This document shows positions 1 to 9,478 of a stretch of DNA of 64,000 nucleotides, piece after piece. The stretch's first letter is position 1; every line of letters begins with the position of its first letter. The notes under the pieces were generated by a model. It saw only the letters and a list, made by a program, of their open reading frames with translations, was not told the DNA's origin and did no database searches. The stretch is from Polynucleobacter sp. 86C-FISCH (GTDB taxonomy: Bacteria; Pseudomonadota; Gammaproteobacteria; Burkholderiales; Burkholderiaceae): the NCBI RefSeq assembly GCF_018882415.1, contig NZ_JACVOL010000001.1:1-64000 (forward strand), read 5' to 3'. Position numbers and translations under genes: made by a program.

Positions 1-1267
1 GAGAACTGAATTGAGTTGATAACCTTGCTTAGCAACAGCGCTATAGGTGTTGAGAATATCGACTAGGGGTGGAGGTGTAGTACCGGGACTGCTTGGGGTG
101 CTGGTGATATTGCGGTACATGAAGGCGTGATACTGGCCAGAAGCGTTGTCAGCATAACCGACAATCACAGAGCCATCGCCAGAAACTCCCATGGCGATAG
201 AGGAAGTCCCACCGGTAAATGTTCCTAAACTGACCATGCCACCAGTCGCAGTGTATTTGAAGGCTTTATAGCTACCGGTTGAGTCATCTGAGTAACCTAC
301 AATCACCGAGCCATCAGCGGATGCCGCCCTAGCCTGCGAATTAGCTCCTCCAGCCAATGTTCCTAAGCTCACCATGCCACCACTATCGGTGTATTTAAAA
401 GCCTTTTGATTATTTGCTAAATCAGTCGACCCCCCAACAATGACTGAGCCATTAGCCGATACCCCCATTGCAGTTGAGAAACCACCCCCCAATGTTCCTA
501 GGCTCATCATGCCGCCACTGGCGGTGTATTTAAAAGCTTTATAATAGAACGTACTATCAGTACTAGCAACCGACAATTACCGAGCCGTCCGCTGAAACCG
601 CATTTGCTTCCGAGGACGATCCTCCGGCTAATGTTCCTAGGCTCATCATGCCGCTACTAGCGGTGTATTTAAAAGCTTTTGTGGACAGCCCATCTGACGA
701 CGACCCCACAATCACAGACCCATCTGCTGATGCAGCATAGGCAGCTGAATAGTTGCCCCCCAATGTTCCTAAGCTCACCATGCCGCCACTGGTGGTGTAT
801 TTAAAAGCACTTGTATTCCAAGAGCTGTCTGTTATAGCACCTACAATAACCGATCCATCAGCCGATACACCTCTAGCTGTTGAGGAGTTGCCCCCCAGAG
901 TACCTAAACTAACCATGCCGCCACTGGTGGTGTATTTATATGCGCTCATAACATTGCTTGAGTCTTGCGCGTCACCCACAATTACTAACCCATCAGCTGA
1001 TACTCCGTAAGCAAGGGAAAATGTTCCACCCAGCGTACCCAAATCTGTCATTGTTGCTTGAGCATTGACATAGCCTGCATGCATCAGTGCACAGGTTAAA
1101 GCAGTCAATATCAGGGGTGACTTAACTCTCTTACCCTTAATTGAAGCCAATATATTTGTGCTGGCGCACCTTGTAAGGTTGTATGACCAAACCATGATGG
1201 GACCCACAGAATTCCGGGCGCTACAAAGATCAATTACCCCTGATGAGGGGGCGTTACGACGGCGCAT
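1..1267 (-). pseudogene. HAF-repeat extracellular protein, frameshifted and running off the window
   Basis: The minus strand encodes tandem repeats of about 40 residues built on LGTLGG, VSADGSVIVG and AFKYT, the signature of the 'probable extracellular repeat, HAF' family found in large secreted or autotransported surface proteins. A start at 1267 has a good AGAGG box upstream; the first 70 residues form a long basic leader with a hydrophobic stretch ending near VNAQA, a likely extended signal peptide. The frame that starts at 1267 stops at 563 just after VIVG. Reading one base over, the same repeats continue without a stop to base 1. One surplus base near 567-574 explains the break. Either the gene is inactive, it is phase-variable, or the base is a sequencing error. 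The C-terminus lies outside the window. Confidence 0.8.
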
Positions 1268-1511
1268 GAGTTAACCTCTATATGTTGATTTGTTAGAGTT
1301 GTCTAATTTCCATTGGAGTTTACCCTACACAAAGCGAAGAAAATGCCATTTGGTAGAACGATAAGTTCTAAAAATGCAGAAGCACTGAACATGGCAACCA
1401 TCCCTTGCCCAACACCCCATCTAAACATACCTTATTTAATGAGTGGGTAATTAAATAGATCGTGGAAAACTTAGAGCAATTTACTTATAGCACCCCAAAA
1501 ATTGAACCCTT

Positions 1512-1832
1512 TTAGACATCGATGGGAGTCAATATATTGCCAAAATCACTAGAAAAAGCTTTCATCAACACACCCCTTTGCAGATTCACCCCATTCCATT
1601 TGACCTTTCCCATCTCAAGATATCTGAAATGTACAACTTTCCCTTGATGGATTTTAGGATCCGTCTCAAGCTTGCTGAAGATTGATCTACTAATTTCAAA
1701 TCTTTCCATCAGCTGCGTTCTGGTTAATCTCTTGCCAGACTGCTGCGCAAGATAGATCACTGCGTTATTGAGCTCATCTAACTTACGCAAGAATTGAGCT
1801 TCAAATTCTAATTTGGAGGCACCTAGATTCAT
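1512..1832 (-). CDS. hypothetical protein with helix-turn-helix-like segment
   Basis: About 106 residues from an ATG at 1832, chosen because AAGGA sits about 8 bases upstream; a longer GTG-started version to 1889 is possible. The middle contains a segment that reads like a helix-turn-helix (LTRTQLMERFEISRSIFSKL), followed by a basic and aromatic tail. I do not recognise the family. A small DNA-binding protein, perhaps left from a mobile element, fits the neighbouring debris but is only an inference. Confidence 0.45.
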   Translation of the reverse strand: MNLGASKLEFEAQFLRKLDELNNAVIYLAQQSGKRLTRTQLMERFEISRSIFSKLETDPKIHQGKVVHFRYLEMGKVKWNGVNLQRGVLMKAFSSDFGNILTPIDV

Positions 1833-2416
1833 TGCCAACATCCTTTCGCAAAAGCTGCGAGCGCCTGTAATGCGCGGAGCGTTCACCACCCTTTTTTTAT
1901 ATGGGGTTGTGGGCCCCTTATTTAATTTGGCTAATTCCCAGTCAAATGTAGCTCTCTTATAGAGCTATTTAGAGAGGCTCAACAGCACTGCTTTTCTGCT
2001 GGAGACCAGTTTGATTTTGGAGCAGAGGTATTTCGGCGTGCTACCCAGTCGGAGCAGCTCAACAACTACCTGTTGATCGGTCTTTGATGAGATGAAATGG
2101 CTCGACGCTTGCCTGCAGATCAATATGAAAGGCCGCAGGCCTGCTACCCGCTATGTTGCCACCAAGGCATTTTTGTAAATTGCAGCAATTACTACCCAAG
2201 TAAACCGCACGGTAACCCGTTTTAATTTGGATTGCTTTATTTAAATTACGTGCAAAAACTATTTATGGAAAAGGAGGCTCACTTGTCACGGTCACTAATG
2301 AATAGCAGCCTTACTCCAACAGGCCTAGGTTAGCTACAGCAGGAAGAGATGATTGGACACTAACCTTGAGTGATTAAGCTCAATCCTTGGTATGGTTGGC
2401 GCCTTTTTGGTGGCAA
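1833..2416. other. stretch without an intact gene, decayed coding remnants
   Basis: No open frame of gene length is visible on either strand. Short pieces around 1990-2180 on the plus strand read as protein-like but are interrupted by several stops, and I could not assign a family. The stretch lies between a small HTH gene and an IS relic and is best read as decayed mobile DNA. Confidence 0.5.
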
Positions 2417-3190
2417 TCAATGACAAGTATGCTGCCTATAGATGGGTAAGATTTTTGCTTGCAAAATTACCTGTGGCGCTGGCGGTCTGCAACTCAATGA
2501 GCTATGAGGCCTTACTTGATTGCAATGTTGTCGCCATTGCTCCACTAGAAACCTAGTCGACTTAGGGTTGCAGAAGCCCCCATTAAAAAGCCCCTCTCTA
2601 AGAGCTCCATTAAAGCTTTCACAAAAGCCTTCTACTTTGTTGACAGATGTGCTTGAGCTGCGCCCCTGTGGCCACTTTGCCAACCTACATTACGAATAAA
2701 AGCGGCCATGGCTCGAGCCATATCTACCATAGGGAGGCCTAAGCCAATGATCTCTGCAGCTAAGGGGGATCTTTATCACCTCCTGGGGTCAGCATGTAGC
2801 GTGGTAGGCTGTTCGCGCTAGCCCCACAAATTCGCAGGCAGACTGCTCAGACTTGACGCTTGTACTTGAGTAGCTGTGCCGCGTTTTTATACCCAGTAAA
2901 ACTTAAAAATATTCCCTACCTTAATGACTTACTGGGACATGACCAGGCGTAAAAAGAGGTTAGCCACCTACCCCTTAAATTAGGCATTCTTTAACTCCAA
3001 TCCTTTGAACTTTTTGCCATAGTCAGATCTCATGCTACCGAACATATTGCGCTAGCGAGAGTATTTTTGCACGGCAATCAACAGAGCTTTACAAGTCTCA
3101 CCCAAGGTCATCCCATTTGCAGTGAGAACTTAAATCTGCATAAGTAGAGAAACGATTTGCTCGGGCTTTAAGCGCGCGCTATGATTGGTT
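2417..3190 (-). pseudogene. relic of an IS3-family (IS407-like) insertion sequence, transposase OrfA and OrfB
   Basis: Reading the minus strand from 3180, OrfA of an IS407-like element is recognisable: KPEQIVSLL, then ANGMTLGETCKA, FGSMRSDYGKKFKGLELKNA, with in-frame stops where a Glu and a Trp-region codon would be. Further on, SEQSACEFVGLARTAYHATC matches the start of OrfB. The end, 2417-2683, keeps the DDE integrase-core C-terminus: GFCESFNGALREGL and VEQWRQHCNQVRPHSSL. Several frameshifts and stops separate these pieces, so no transposase can be made. Terminal inverted repeats were not found. The match rests on recall of the family consensus. Confidence 0.8.
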
Positions 3191-3255
3191 GCAGTTGCAG
3201 TATCTTCTACAGAAAAGATTAGTAAAATCTCCAACTTGGAATAGTGCTAAAAGTT

Positions 3256-3767
3256 AATTTGGGTCGATATCATGTGAAAATCTACCCTCAGCCAGCTTAG
3301 ATCAAGGCTATATTTCGATCAGATTTAATGAGGAGCAGCCCCTTGAAATGATTGACTTTCCCGGTGTTATCGTTGCCTGCGATCACGCTAATGAAATTAT
3401 TGCTACTGCGTGCCTATCAACGTTAAAAGAAGATATATGACATCAGAGTGAATTCGCTAAAGCCCTTTTTTCTTTAATTAAAACCTCAAGTTATGGTGAT
3501 AAGCAATTAATTGCGTATAAAGTTGCAATGTACGGCCCCGTTTGTGTTGATGAAAAATTCTCAGGCAAAGGTATTGCCCAAAAGCTTTTTGATTTTTCTA
3601 GGCAAACACTGGGTCTAAAAGGTTTTGACTTTGACCTTCTCTTTATCGATCGGCAAAATGTGCGATCAATGCATGTTCACTTGCATAAACTGTCAGCAAA
3701 ACTGGTAGATACATTCAAGGTGGGCGAAAAATCCTTCGTTCTCGGCCTCTTTTCAACCGCTCCTTAG
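3256..3767 (+). pseudogene. GNAT-family N-acetyltransferase, interrupted by an in-frame stop
   Basis: One reading frame runs from after the stop at about 3253 to 3767 and is broken only by a TGA at 3438-3440. Before it: a strand-like segment ending IIATACLSTLKEDI. After it: MYGPVCVDEKFSGKGIAQKLFDF, the typical GNAT beta4 strand and acetyl-CoA pyrophosphate loop (here V.D.KFSGKGIAQ, the Q/RxxGxG/A type). The last part from 3528 could be translated separately but would lack the N-terminal half of the fold. Substrate unknown. The gene lies in a decayed island beside an IS relic, so loss of function is likely. Confidence 0.6.
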
Positions 3768-4324
3768 ACATATTTACCGCGTAGAGAATGGAAACCTCAT
3801 AAGGCAACTTGCCATATTCTAGGGTGATGTTAGCTTTGCTAATCGATTCATTAATGATTAGCTACGCCCTTTCAAACGCCAAACCTTGCAGCCTCAATAG
3901 TTATTGATCTTAAGTCAACGTCTAACAAAAATTGCTTGTCAAAGATCGGATGTAATTATCATTATTGCAACCCACCGTTTCTATAAAAATACGACGATAA
4001 GCAGTAGCATTTAGGTTAGTAATTTCTGATTCGAGGTTTTTACCATCCTTCAATAATATTTCTACCTTTAATTTGATTTCGGCCGAGACTTATTGAGCCC
4101 CCATGATTGTCATAAGCCCTGAATTTGACTCTCAAATATATGGTTATCAATAAAACCCATCTACTTTAGGAGGGATTTACCCAGTCATCAGAACATACTT
4201 ACATTGACAAGCATTCTTGCATTTAAATATGAATCCAATCCTTATAAGCGCCAATATTCAGTCTTCGAAAATCCTAGCCGAACTTTCTGTAGCAAATAGC
4301 CACATTGAATTTAGCAAGAGGGTA
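3768..4324. other. gap with remnants of a decayed minus-strand gene
   Basis: The minus strand between about 4110 and 3780 gives protein-like pieces in shifting frames (for example SAEIKLKVEILLKDGKNLES, then NATAYRRIFIETVGC, then after a shift KQFLLDVDLRSITIEAARFG). At least one frameshift and several stops separate them. I do not recognise the family. No intact gene, RNA gene or clear repeat is visible. Confidence 0.4.
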
Positions 4325-5215
4325 ATGCGCCTCATGAAGGTTGATCCGCTATTGAGATTCCTTCAGATTTTCCTAATACTTTTTTTACCAGCCTATCAGT
4401 GCCAATCCCAAGAAATAGTGGCACGCGCCTACTCAAACGCTCCGATTGGAACCAACTTCATTACAGCAGGCCTGAACCAAGGTAGAAGTGGATCATACCT
4501 TCTCAACACCCAAGTTCTAAGCTTTACTCGTGTTATTGATATTGCTGGTCAGTCTGGTGGGCTGACCGTAGTAGTGCCTTATGCTGAACTCACTGGCAGT
4601 GGGCGCTATAAGGGTCAAAGCATCAATGCTGCAGCAGATGGACTTTCAGACCCACTCATTAAAGCTTCAGTAAACCTTTTTGGCGCGCCCGCACTCTCTA
4701 AAAGCGACTTCAAAAATTATCAACAAGATCTAATTGTAGGTGCTAGCGTAGCAGCAACAATCCCTTGGGGACAATATAACAATGATCAACTAATTAACGT
4801 TGGCGCTAATCGCTCCTTAATTCAAACAGCACTTGGCGCATCCCAAGCAAGCGGTCCATGGAGATTCGAGTTGGCTGGCATGGCAACTGTTTTCACCCGA
4901 AATAATAGCTATATGCAAACTAATTCACTTGCGCAAAGTCCAATTTACTCTGGAAGTAGCCATGCGATCTACTACCTGTCAAATGCTTCTTGGCTATCTA
5001 TTGGGGGCACCTACTTTACAGGGGGCGAACTCTATGTGAACGGAGCACAAGTTTCGGGAACACAGGAGAATTGGAGGCTTGGAGGTACCTTTTCCTACCC
5101 AATCAATAGCGAGAATTCAATTAGATTTACTGTGGCCAAAGGGGTCTATTCCAGAAGCAATACGAGCTACAACACTTTCGGCGTTTCTTGGCAATACTTC
5201 TGGGGTGGAAGTTAG
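4325..5215 (+). CDS. MetA-pathway phenol-degradation family outer-membrane protein
   Basis: About 296 residues from the ATG at 4325, chosen because the purine-rich AAGAGGG precedes it and because a clean signal peptide follows (hydrophobic LLRFLQIFLILFLPAYQ). A longer frame starts at 4217 but adds a segment with no signal character. The mature start ARAYSNAPIGTNFITAG and the later alternating strands (VVVPYAELTGSG, LSDPLIKASVNLFGAPAL, VGASVAATIPWGQY) match the PF13557 family, predicted beta-barrels proposed to help uptake of aromatic or hydrophobic compounds. It ends in short amphipathic strands. A strong bidirectional terminator follows. No catabolic genes are adjacent, so the substrate is open. 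Confidence 0.75.
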   Translation: MRLMKVDPLLRFLQIFLILFLPAYQCQSQEIVARAYSNAPIGTNFITAGLNQGRSGSYLLNTQVLSFTRVIDIAGQSGGLTVVVPYAELTGSGRYKGQSINAAADGLSDPLIKASVNLFGAPALSKSDFKNYQQDLIVGASVAATIPWGQYNNDQLINVGANRSLIQTALGASQASGPWRFELAGMATVFTRNNSYMQTNSLAQSPIYSGSSHAIYYLSNASWLSIGGTYFTGGELYVNGAQVSGTQENWRLGGTFSYPINSENSIRFTVAKGVYSRSNTSYNTFGVSWQYFWGGS

Positions 5216-5217
5216 GC

Positions 5218-5252
5218 AGCAATGAGGGTGTTAAATTTCCACCCTCATTGCT
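5218..5252. terminator. bidirectional hairpin between convergent genes
   Basis: A perfect 13-base inverted repeat (AGCAATGAGGGTG with CACCCTCATTGCT) with a 9-base loop sits between the stops of the MetA-type gene and the pirin gene, which converge here. The loop side is T/A-rich but a long U-run is missing, so it may act in both directions with modest strength. Confidence 0.75.
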
Positions 5253-5261
5253 CTGAATGGC

Positions 5262-6122
5262 TTAGATCCCTTTTACTTGACCAAATTCCCCATTTCTATA
5301 CGCCCTAAATCTCTCGTCATTTGCTTCTGCGCTTTCCATGACAATCGGGCCTCCTAAGTGATATGGCTCCCTCAAGCCCAGGCCACCGAGAAGCACAAAA
5401 TGGGAATTTTCGGAGGATTTAACAACAAGGGAAATGCCATCTTTAGATGTCTCCCATCCCGCAAATCCTAGTGATTGGCCAGGACCCAATGTAACTGCAG
5501 CCCTATCCAAATTTAGACCAGGAAGTGAGGCCTCAATAGACCCGCTTACCGAGTACAGGAAGTAATTCCAGTTGAGCTTCATAGGAAAGGACTGATTTAC
5601 CCCTTCAACCCCGTGACAATCTAATAGAGTAAAGGGGGTTGGCGTCTTTAATGGAGAGGCCAACTCTTTATAATCTCCCGCAACAACCCTAACACTGCCA
5701 TTTAGATCAGAATAAAGCGGAATATCCGAAGCGACAACATGAGATGCATACGCCTGTTGACGTTTCATACCGATAGGCAAATTCACAAAAATTTGAAGTG
5801 CATGCACTTCTTTTCCCTCAATTCTTGGCTGTTCGGTATGAACGGCTCCAGAGCATGAAGCAAACCAGTGAATATCCCCGGGCTCAATTGAGATGGGGTC
5901 ATGCAGAGAATCGTAGTTCATATGAGCACCCTTAGACTCGGGAAACACATAAGTAACAGCAGATAGACCGGCATGCGGATGAACAGGGAAAGTTGGGCCA
6001 GTCATACGAAAGTGATCCACCATGATAAGAGGATCAATTCCACCACCAAACATTTCAATATTAAAGCTTTGAGCCTTAAAACAATCTCGAATTACTAGCT
6101 CCTGGCCATCAGAAATGATCAT
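5262..6122 (-). CDS. pirin family protein
   Basis: A bicupin protein of about 286 residues. The N-terminal pirin domain carries MVDHFRMTGPTFPVHPHAG with the metal-binding HxH pair, then YDSLHDPISIEPGDIHWFASCSGAVHTEQP with the third His and acidic ligand region; the C-terminal half is the pirin C domain. Bacterial pirins are iron cupins, some with quercetin 2,3-dioxygenase activity, others binding regulators; the true substrate here cannot be told. Two ATG codons overlap at the start (6125 and 6122); AAGGG is better spaced from 6122. The gene is alone on this strand and converges on the MetA-type gene. Confidence 0.85.
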   Translation of the reverse strand: MIISDGQELVIRDCFKAQSFNIEMFGGGIDPLIMVDHFRMTGPTFPVHPHAGLSAVTYVFPESKGAHMNYDSLHDPISIEPGDIHWFASCSGAVHTEQPRIEGKEVHALQIFVNLPIGMKRQQAYASHVVASDIPLYSDLNGSVRVVAGDYKELASPLKTPTPFTLLDCHGVEGVNQSFPMKLNWNYFLYSVSGSIEASLPGLNLDRAAVTLGPGQSLGFAGWETSKDGISLVVKSSENSHFVLLGGLGLREPYHLGGPIVMESAEANDERFRAYRNGEFGQVKGI

Positions 6123-6319
6123 CATTTTCCCTTAAATTTAATGGTATTTATCAAAGCATAATTAAAAGCCGTATTCTTAAATTATGTCAAAAAATAGGCT
6201 CTTTTAATAAAACAGATTGTTCTATCACGATGACTCTTAAATGGAAATGATCTAGTTGATACTTATATATAGCGCTCATATCAAGGTTCAAATAGTCCAT
6301 ATATACGTTTAGGCAGCTT

Positions 6320-6688
6320 ATGAAAACAGACCTCCGCCCATTTGCTTACTCACCCTATGCAGAACTTTTTCAGAAGATTCAACAGTGGAATAAAGATAAT
6401 CCCAAAATCGCTATTGATTCAGTAGAGGAGCAAATTCTTTACAAAGCTTTAAGCGCGGAGTATGAAGGAAGATCCTTATTCGTATCCGACCTAATTCAGT
6501 CAACCGAGATTGGATCGCAAGCGACTATACAGGGGCGAATTAAGAGACTTTTAAGCCTTGGATACATCAACTTAATCGTGTGCGATGACGATAATCGTAA
6601 AAAAATTATTGAACCCACTCAAGTCGCAGTTAGTTTTGACCAACAAAGATCAATTTTCTTACTAATGGCTGCAAATAAAGACGCTTGA
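6320..6688 (+). CDS. small winged-helix (MarR-like) DNA-binding protein
   Basis: A 122-residue protein. Residues about 38-105 read as a winged helix: EEQILYKALSAEY, a recognition-helix-like segment SQATIQGRIKRLLSLGYI and a wing with DDDNRKKIIEPT. It is short for MarR and lacks the long dimerisation helices, similar in layout to the protein encoded at 11745-12062. It stands alone downstream of a roughly 190-base intergenic region and divergent from pirin, so it could regulate pirin. That role is an inference. Confidence 0.55.
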   Translation: MKTDLRPFAYSPYAELFQKIQQWNKDNPKIAIDSVEEQILYKALSAEYEGRSLFVSDLIQSTEIGSQATIQGRIKRLLSLGYINLIVCDDDNRKKIIEPTQVAVSFDQQRSIFLLMAANKDA

Positions 6689-6700
6689 GTAAATAAGTAC

Positions 6701-7009
6701 CTAAGAAGAGGTTTCCATAATTTCGTATTGATGAAAATAATCGCCCTTTGATATCTCAACCCACCCAAAAAGGGAACCCAAAATATCCTCAGATGATTGA
6801 TGATCAGACTGCACAAACCTCTCAATAATATAAATTATTCCAAATCCATTGGAATTTAATATTGGAGTCTTTGTGTAAATTTTTACCGAAATAATGTCTC
6901 CTGCATCCTCTCCATGAAATGAATGTTCCCATACATTCCCAAATTTAATGGGACCAGACAGTTTTTTTAATTTGATTTTTTCTTTTACACTGCACATCAT
7001 TTTCAACAT
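6701..7009 (-). CDS. hypothetical protein
   Basis: A 102-residue soluble protein with a basic N-terminus (KEKIKLKKLSGPIKFGNVWEHSF) and a mixed alpha/beta body; no signal peptide, membrane segment or known motif seen. It lies 18 bases downstream of the secreted protein gene on the same strand and 12 bases from the convergent winged-helix gene. The purine-rich AAGGC some 12 bases upstream of 7009 is a weak ribosome site; codons at 7000 or 6997 are other possible starts. I do not recognise it. Confidence 0.4.
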   Translation of the reverse strand: MLKMMCSVKEKIKLKKLSGPIKFGNVWEHSFHGEDAGDIISVKIYTKTPILNSNGFGIIYIIERFVQSDHQSSEDILGSLFGWVEISKGDYFHQYEIMETSS

Positions 7010-7027
7010 TTACTTGTAGCGCCTTAG

Positions 7028-7399
7028 TTAAGTATGAAGCTTGCAGGCCGGCCCTAATACTTCGTTTAAATCACCCCCCTCTAGACTCCTAAAACCTGAT
7101 TTGGGGTGGGCAAGTGTTAGAGGCTCATTTTCCATCGAAGCTTCATTGAAAATAGCTGCTTTATGAAATCTGCAATTAATTGCATATCGGTATTCCAGAA
7201 CTTGAAAGCTTTTAGGGTCGAGTGTGGAGGCCTTATACATAACCCAACCGTCCGCACCCTCTTCACCAGTCCTAGAAAATTTTTTGACCTGTCCATGCAA
7301 AACTCCGCCAACTACTTGGGTGTAGAAATCTTGAGCATAAGCGTTCTGAAAGAAAGAAAATGCAATCATTCCAAGAAATAATAGTGGTGTCTTTTGCAT
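7028..7399 (-). CDS. secreted hypothetical protein, possibly Adhesin_E-like
   Basis: About 123 residues with a clear signal peptide (MQKTPLLFLGMIAFSFFQNAYA, cut after AYA). The mature part has DGWVMYKASTLDP followed by a strand ending in YAINCRF and a late Cys (GPACK), which resembles the layout of surface-adhesin protein E domains (two Cys, beta-rich). That similarity is weak. The ATG at 7399 lies 7 bases after the stop of the zinc-ribbon gene, so the two are probably cotranscribed; a GTG at 7405 directly after that stop is an alternative start. Confidence 0.5.
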   Translation of the reverse strand: MQKTPLLFLGMIAFSFFQNAYAQDFYTQVVGGVLHGQVKKFSRTGEEGADGWVMYKASTLDPKSFQVLEYRYAINCRFHKAAIFNEASMENEPLTLAHPKSGFRSLEGGDLNEVLGPACKLHT

Positions 7400-7405
7400 A
7401 CTCAC

Positions 7406-7573
7406 TTACTTCGACATCAACCAATAAATGACACTAGCCGAGTATGCGGCCAGGAACAAAACAATAATTCTATCTTTGGCTGCACTCGACAATTGTCTTG
7501 CACCGCATCCAATACATCTAGACGCCGATAAATCTAGTGCAACACCACATCTCTGGCATTTAATAATTTTCAT
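7406..7573 (-). CDS. small zinc-ribbon membrane protein (55 aa)
   Basis: A 55-residue frame starting with ATG at 7573, preceded by AGAAGAAA. The N-terminus has two CxxC knuckles (CQRC at residues 6-9, CIGC at 20-23), a zinc-ribbon layout, and the C-terminus has one transmembrane helix (IIVLFLAAYSASVIYWL). Such tiny zinc-ribbon plus single-helix proteins are common but uncharacterised in bacteria. It is followed at once by the secreted protein gene, suggesting a two-gene unit at the membrane. The cysteine spacing and helix make a chance frame unlikely. Confidence 0.65.
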   Translation of the reverse strand: MKIIKCQRCGVALDLSASRCIGCGARQLSSAAKDRIIVLFLAAYSASVIYWLMSK

Positions 7574-7836
7574 AAAAATTTCTTCTGAGCAACCTGAGGG
7601 TCTAGGTCAAGCTACTCGCTGAAAATTGCAAAATATATTTGTCGAAAACATGCACAAATAGTAATGTAAAAATGTTGCGCAAATTGCCAACACTTCGTTC
7701 TATTTGTAAATCACATTTGAGAATAAATTGATAATGCTTTGAGCTAGAAAGTCATTACAGCATTCATGAAAAGACCGCAGGATTATCCCCGGAGATTTTG
7801 CATCAGCACCTAATCAGCAGAGCCACTTTCACTGCA

Positions 7837-8580
7837 TCACTCCGGTGCAATTCCATCCTTGTAATCAATCCGAGCATGGGTTCCATCGCAAAATGGCTTA
7901 TTTGATGATGCACCACAGCGACAAAGTGCTTGGCGCGTACGAATTTCATACGAACTACCACTGGCGCTTTGCACACGAATCCCACCCCAAACAGCCAGAG
8001 GGCCACTACACATCTCTTTGGGGTCTTCAATTAAGCCAATGCTAGGCGGCAATATGTCATCAACCGGCAGCTTTGTATCATTGCTCAACACTACCAATCT
8101 TCCTCCAGGGCAGTTTCGTGCAATTTCTTCGGTTATCTCCTCCGCCACTTTTCCCAATTCTTTAACCTCGTTCCAAACCCCCTTTCCAGCATCACAGAAA
8201 CGACCAAATGCACAGTAACTTTTGTTATCAGCAAGAGATACTGTGGACCCAATAATCAACTCAGCGCTATCCAATAGAGGTGTGAATGTTGCACTTTCCT
8301 TAAGGTCGATATCAATCATTGCATGATGACCGTCGCAATATGGAGCATTCTTTGAATGCCCGCAACGACAAAATGCAACAGCACTCTTCATCTCAAATGA
8401 TCGGCCATTTCGATAAGCTATGGATGTACCTTTGTCATCAGTCTCAATAAAGCGTTGAATAACAGGTGGCTCTCCATGAACCAAATATGGGCCATTATTC
8501 AATACTTCGATATATATAGCCCCTGACTCATTAGTACCATCCATCTCGACCTCGCTTAAATCAACCTTAATCTCCATCAT
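7837..8580 (-). CDS. CDGSH iron-sulfur domain protein with two CDGSH motifs and a Fer4_19-like centre
   Basis: A 247-residue protein with two CDGSH motifs of the form CxCxxSxxxPxCDGxH: residues 71-86 (C71, C73, C82, H86) and 220-235 (C220, C222, C231, H235), each expected to bind a [2Fe-2S] cluster through three Cys and one His. Between them, around 115-165, C123, C129 and C157 in SYCAFGRFC and NCPGG match the divergent mono-cluster ferredoxin (Fer4_19) seen in this architecture. It is cytoplasmic, a likely electron-transfer or redox-sensing protein; partner unknown. GGGAAAG precedes the two overlapping ATGs at 8580 and 8577. It stands alone, with an empty region upstream before the Rrf2 gene. 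Confidence 0.85.
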   Translation of the reverse strand: MMEIKVDLSEVEMDGTNESGAIYIEVLNNGPYLVHGEPPVIQRFIETDDKGTSIAYRNGRSFEMKSAVAFCRCGHSKNAPYCDGHHAMIDIDLKESATFTPLLDSAELIIGSTVSLADNKSYCAFGRFCDAGKGVWNEVKELGKVAEEITEEIARNCPGGRLVVLSNDTKLPVDDILPPSIGLIEDPKEMCSGPLAVWGGIRVQSASGSSYEIRTRQALCRCGASSNKPFCDGTHARIDYKDGIAPE

Positions 8581-8932
8581 TGCTTTCCCAGTTTTAATTT
8601 AGATTCAACATATTGCCCTTCTTAATACTCTCATCGCAAACTATTAGATGCAAGCTTCAATTCAAATATGGAACTTCACAATGGGAGCAAATTTAAGATC
8701 TACAAAACATTTTTAGAACTATGTGTTTCATTGCCTCTAGTCCCTTGGCTGCTCTTTAGATAACTGGCTTCATCGCCTAAAAAAAATCGCCCCCCTAAAA
8801 AAATGAGGATGGATAGTTCCATCATGACTCCTGAGGGGTGTGTGAAGGCATTCCGGATTAAAACTGCCTCAAGGGCTGGATTACATTAATCTATGCATTA
8901 GCGACCAAGCAAAGCGATCCACAATCAAACGC
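8581..8932. other. intergenic stretch, no gene seen
   Basis: This 352-base stretch upstream of the CDGSH gene and downstream of the Rrf2 gene shows no convincing frame with a ribosome site and no strong hairpin. It is expected to hold the CDGSH promoter and the end of the Rrf2 transcript. A-rich runs next to C-runs occur near 8780-8810. Confidence 0.5.
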
Positions 8933-9478
8933 TTAACTATTTTTTCGCGATAAATAATCTCCAAAGTCGAAAACAGAGTTTGGACCTATATTTTTTGATG
9001 CTTCCACTGCAATCGGCTCACCCCCATTTCTGGAAAGGGCTTTAGTCTTATTGGGTTGCATTTTCTCCAACCTATACCGAAGACGCACCATGCTTGGCTC
9101 AATCTCTACTGCGGTATTTGCAAGAATATGTTCAAGCGTAATCTGTGACATTCGCCCCTGAATAAGCCACTCTAAATTGAGCCATATTTGGGTACCTGGA
9201 CCCGAAACTGGAGGCTGAGGGTCACCGGTAGCATCAACAACATCCTTAACAGAAATGTCTCCTGCATTTTTCGCCAATGAATAGCCGCCACCAGCACCTC
9301 TATATCCATAAATAAACCCAGCGACTTTCAAATCTGAGAATATCAATTCAAGATATGAATGAGAAATACCCGACCTTTTACTTACAGTTGGCAGTGAAAT
9401 TGCGTATCCCATAGCTGTGTGTGCAGCGATATCAATAAGGGCATTTAATGCAATTTTACTTTTGGTGGATATCCTCAT
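8933..9478 (-). CDS. Rrf2 family transcriptional regulator
   Basis: About 181 residues. The start at 9478 gives MRISTKSKIALNALIDIAAH, the standard Rrf2 beginning; a TTG-started extension to 9520 is less likely. The winged helix runs through ISLPTVSKRSGISHSYLELIFSDLKVAGFIYGYRGAGGGYSLAK. After DISVKDVVDATGD the family usually has a three-Cys cluster site as in IscR or NsrR; no Cys is present, so this regulator probably does not sense with an Fe-S cluster. The C-terminal tail ending FDFGDYLSRKNS is longer than usual. No operon partner; targets are unknown, perhaps the nearby CDGSH gene. Confidence 0.85.
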   Translation of the reverse strand: MRISTKSKIALNALIDIAAHTAMGYAISLPTVSKRSGISHSYLELIFSDLKVAGFIYGYRGAGGGYSLAKNAGDISVKDVVDATGDPQPPVSGPGTQIWLNLEWLIQGRMSQITLEHILANTAVEIEPSMVRLRYRLEKMQPNKTKALSRNGGEPIAVEASKNIGPNSVFDFGDYLSRKNS

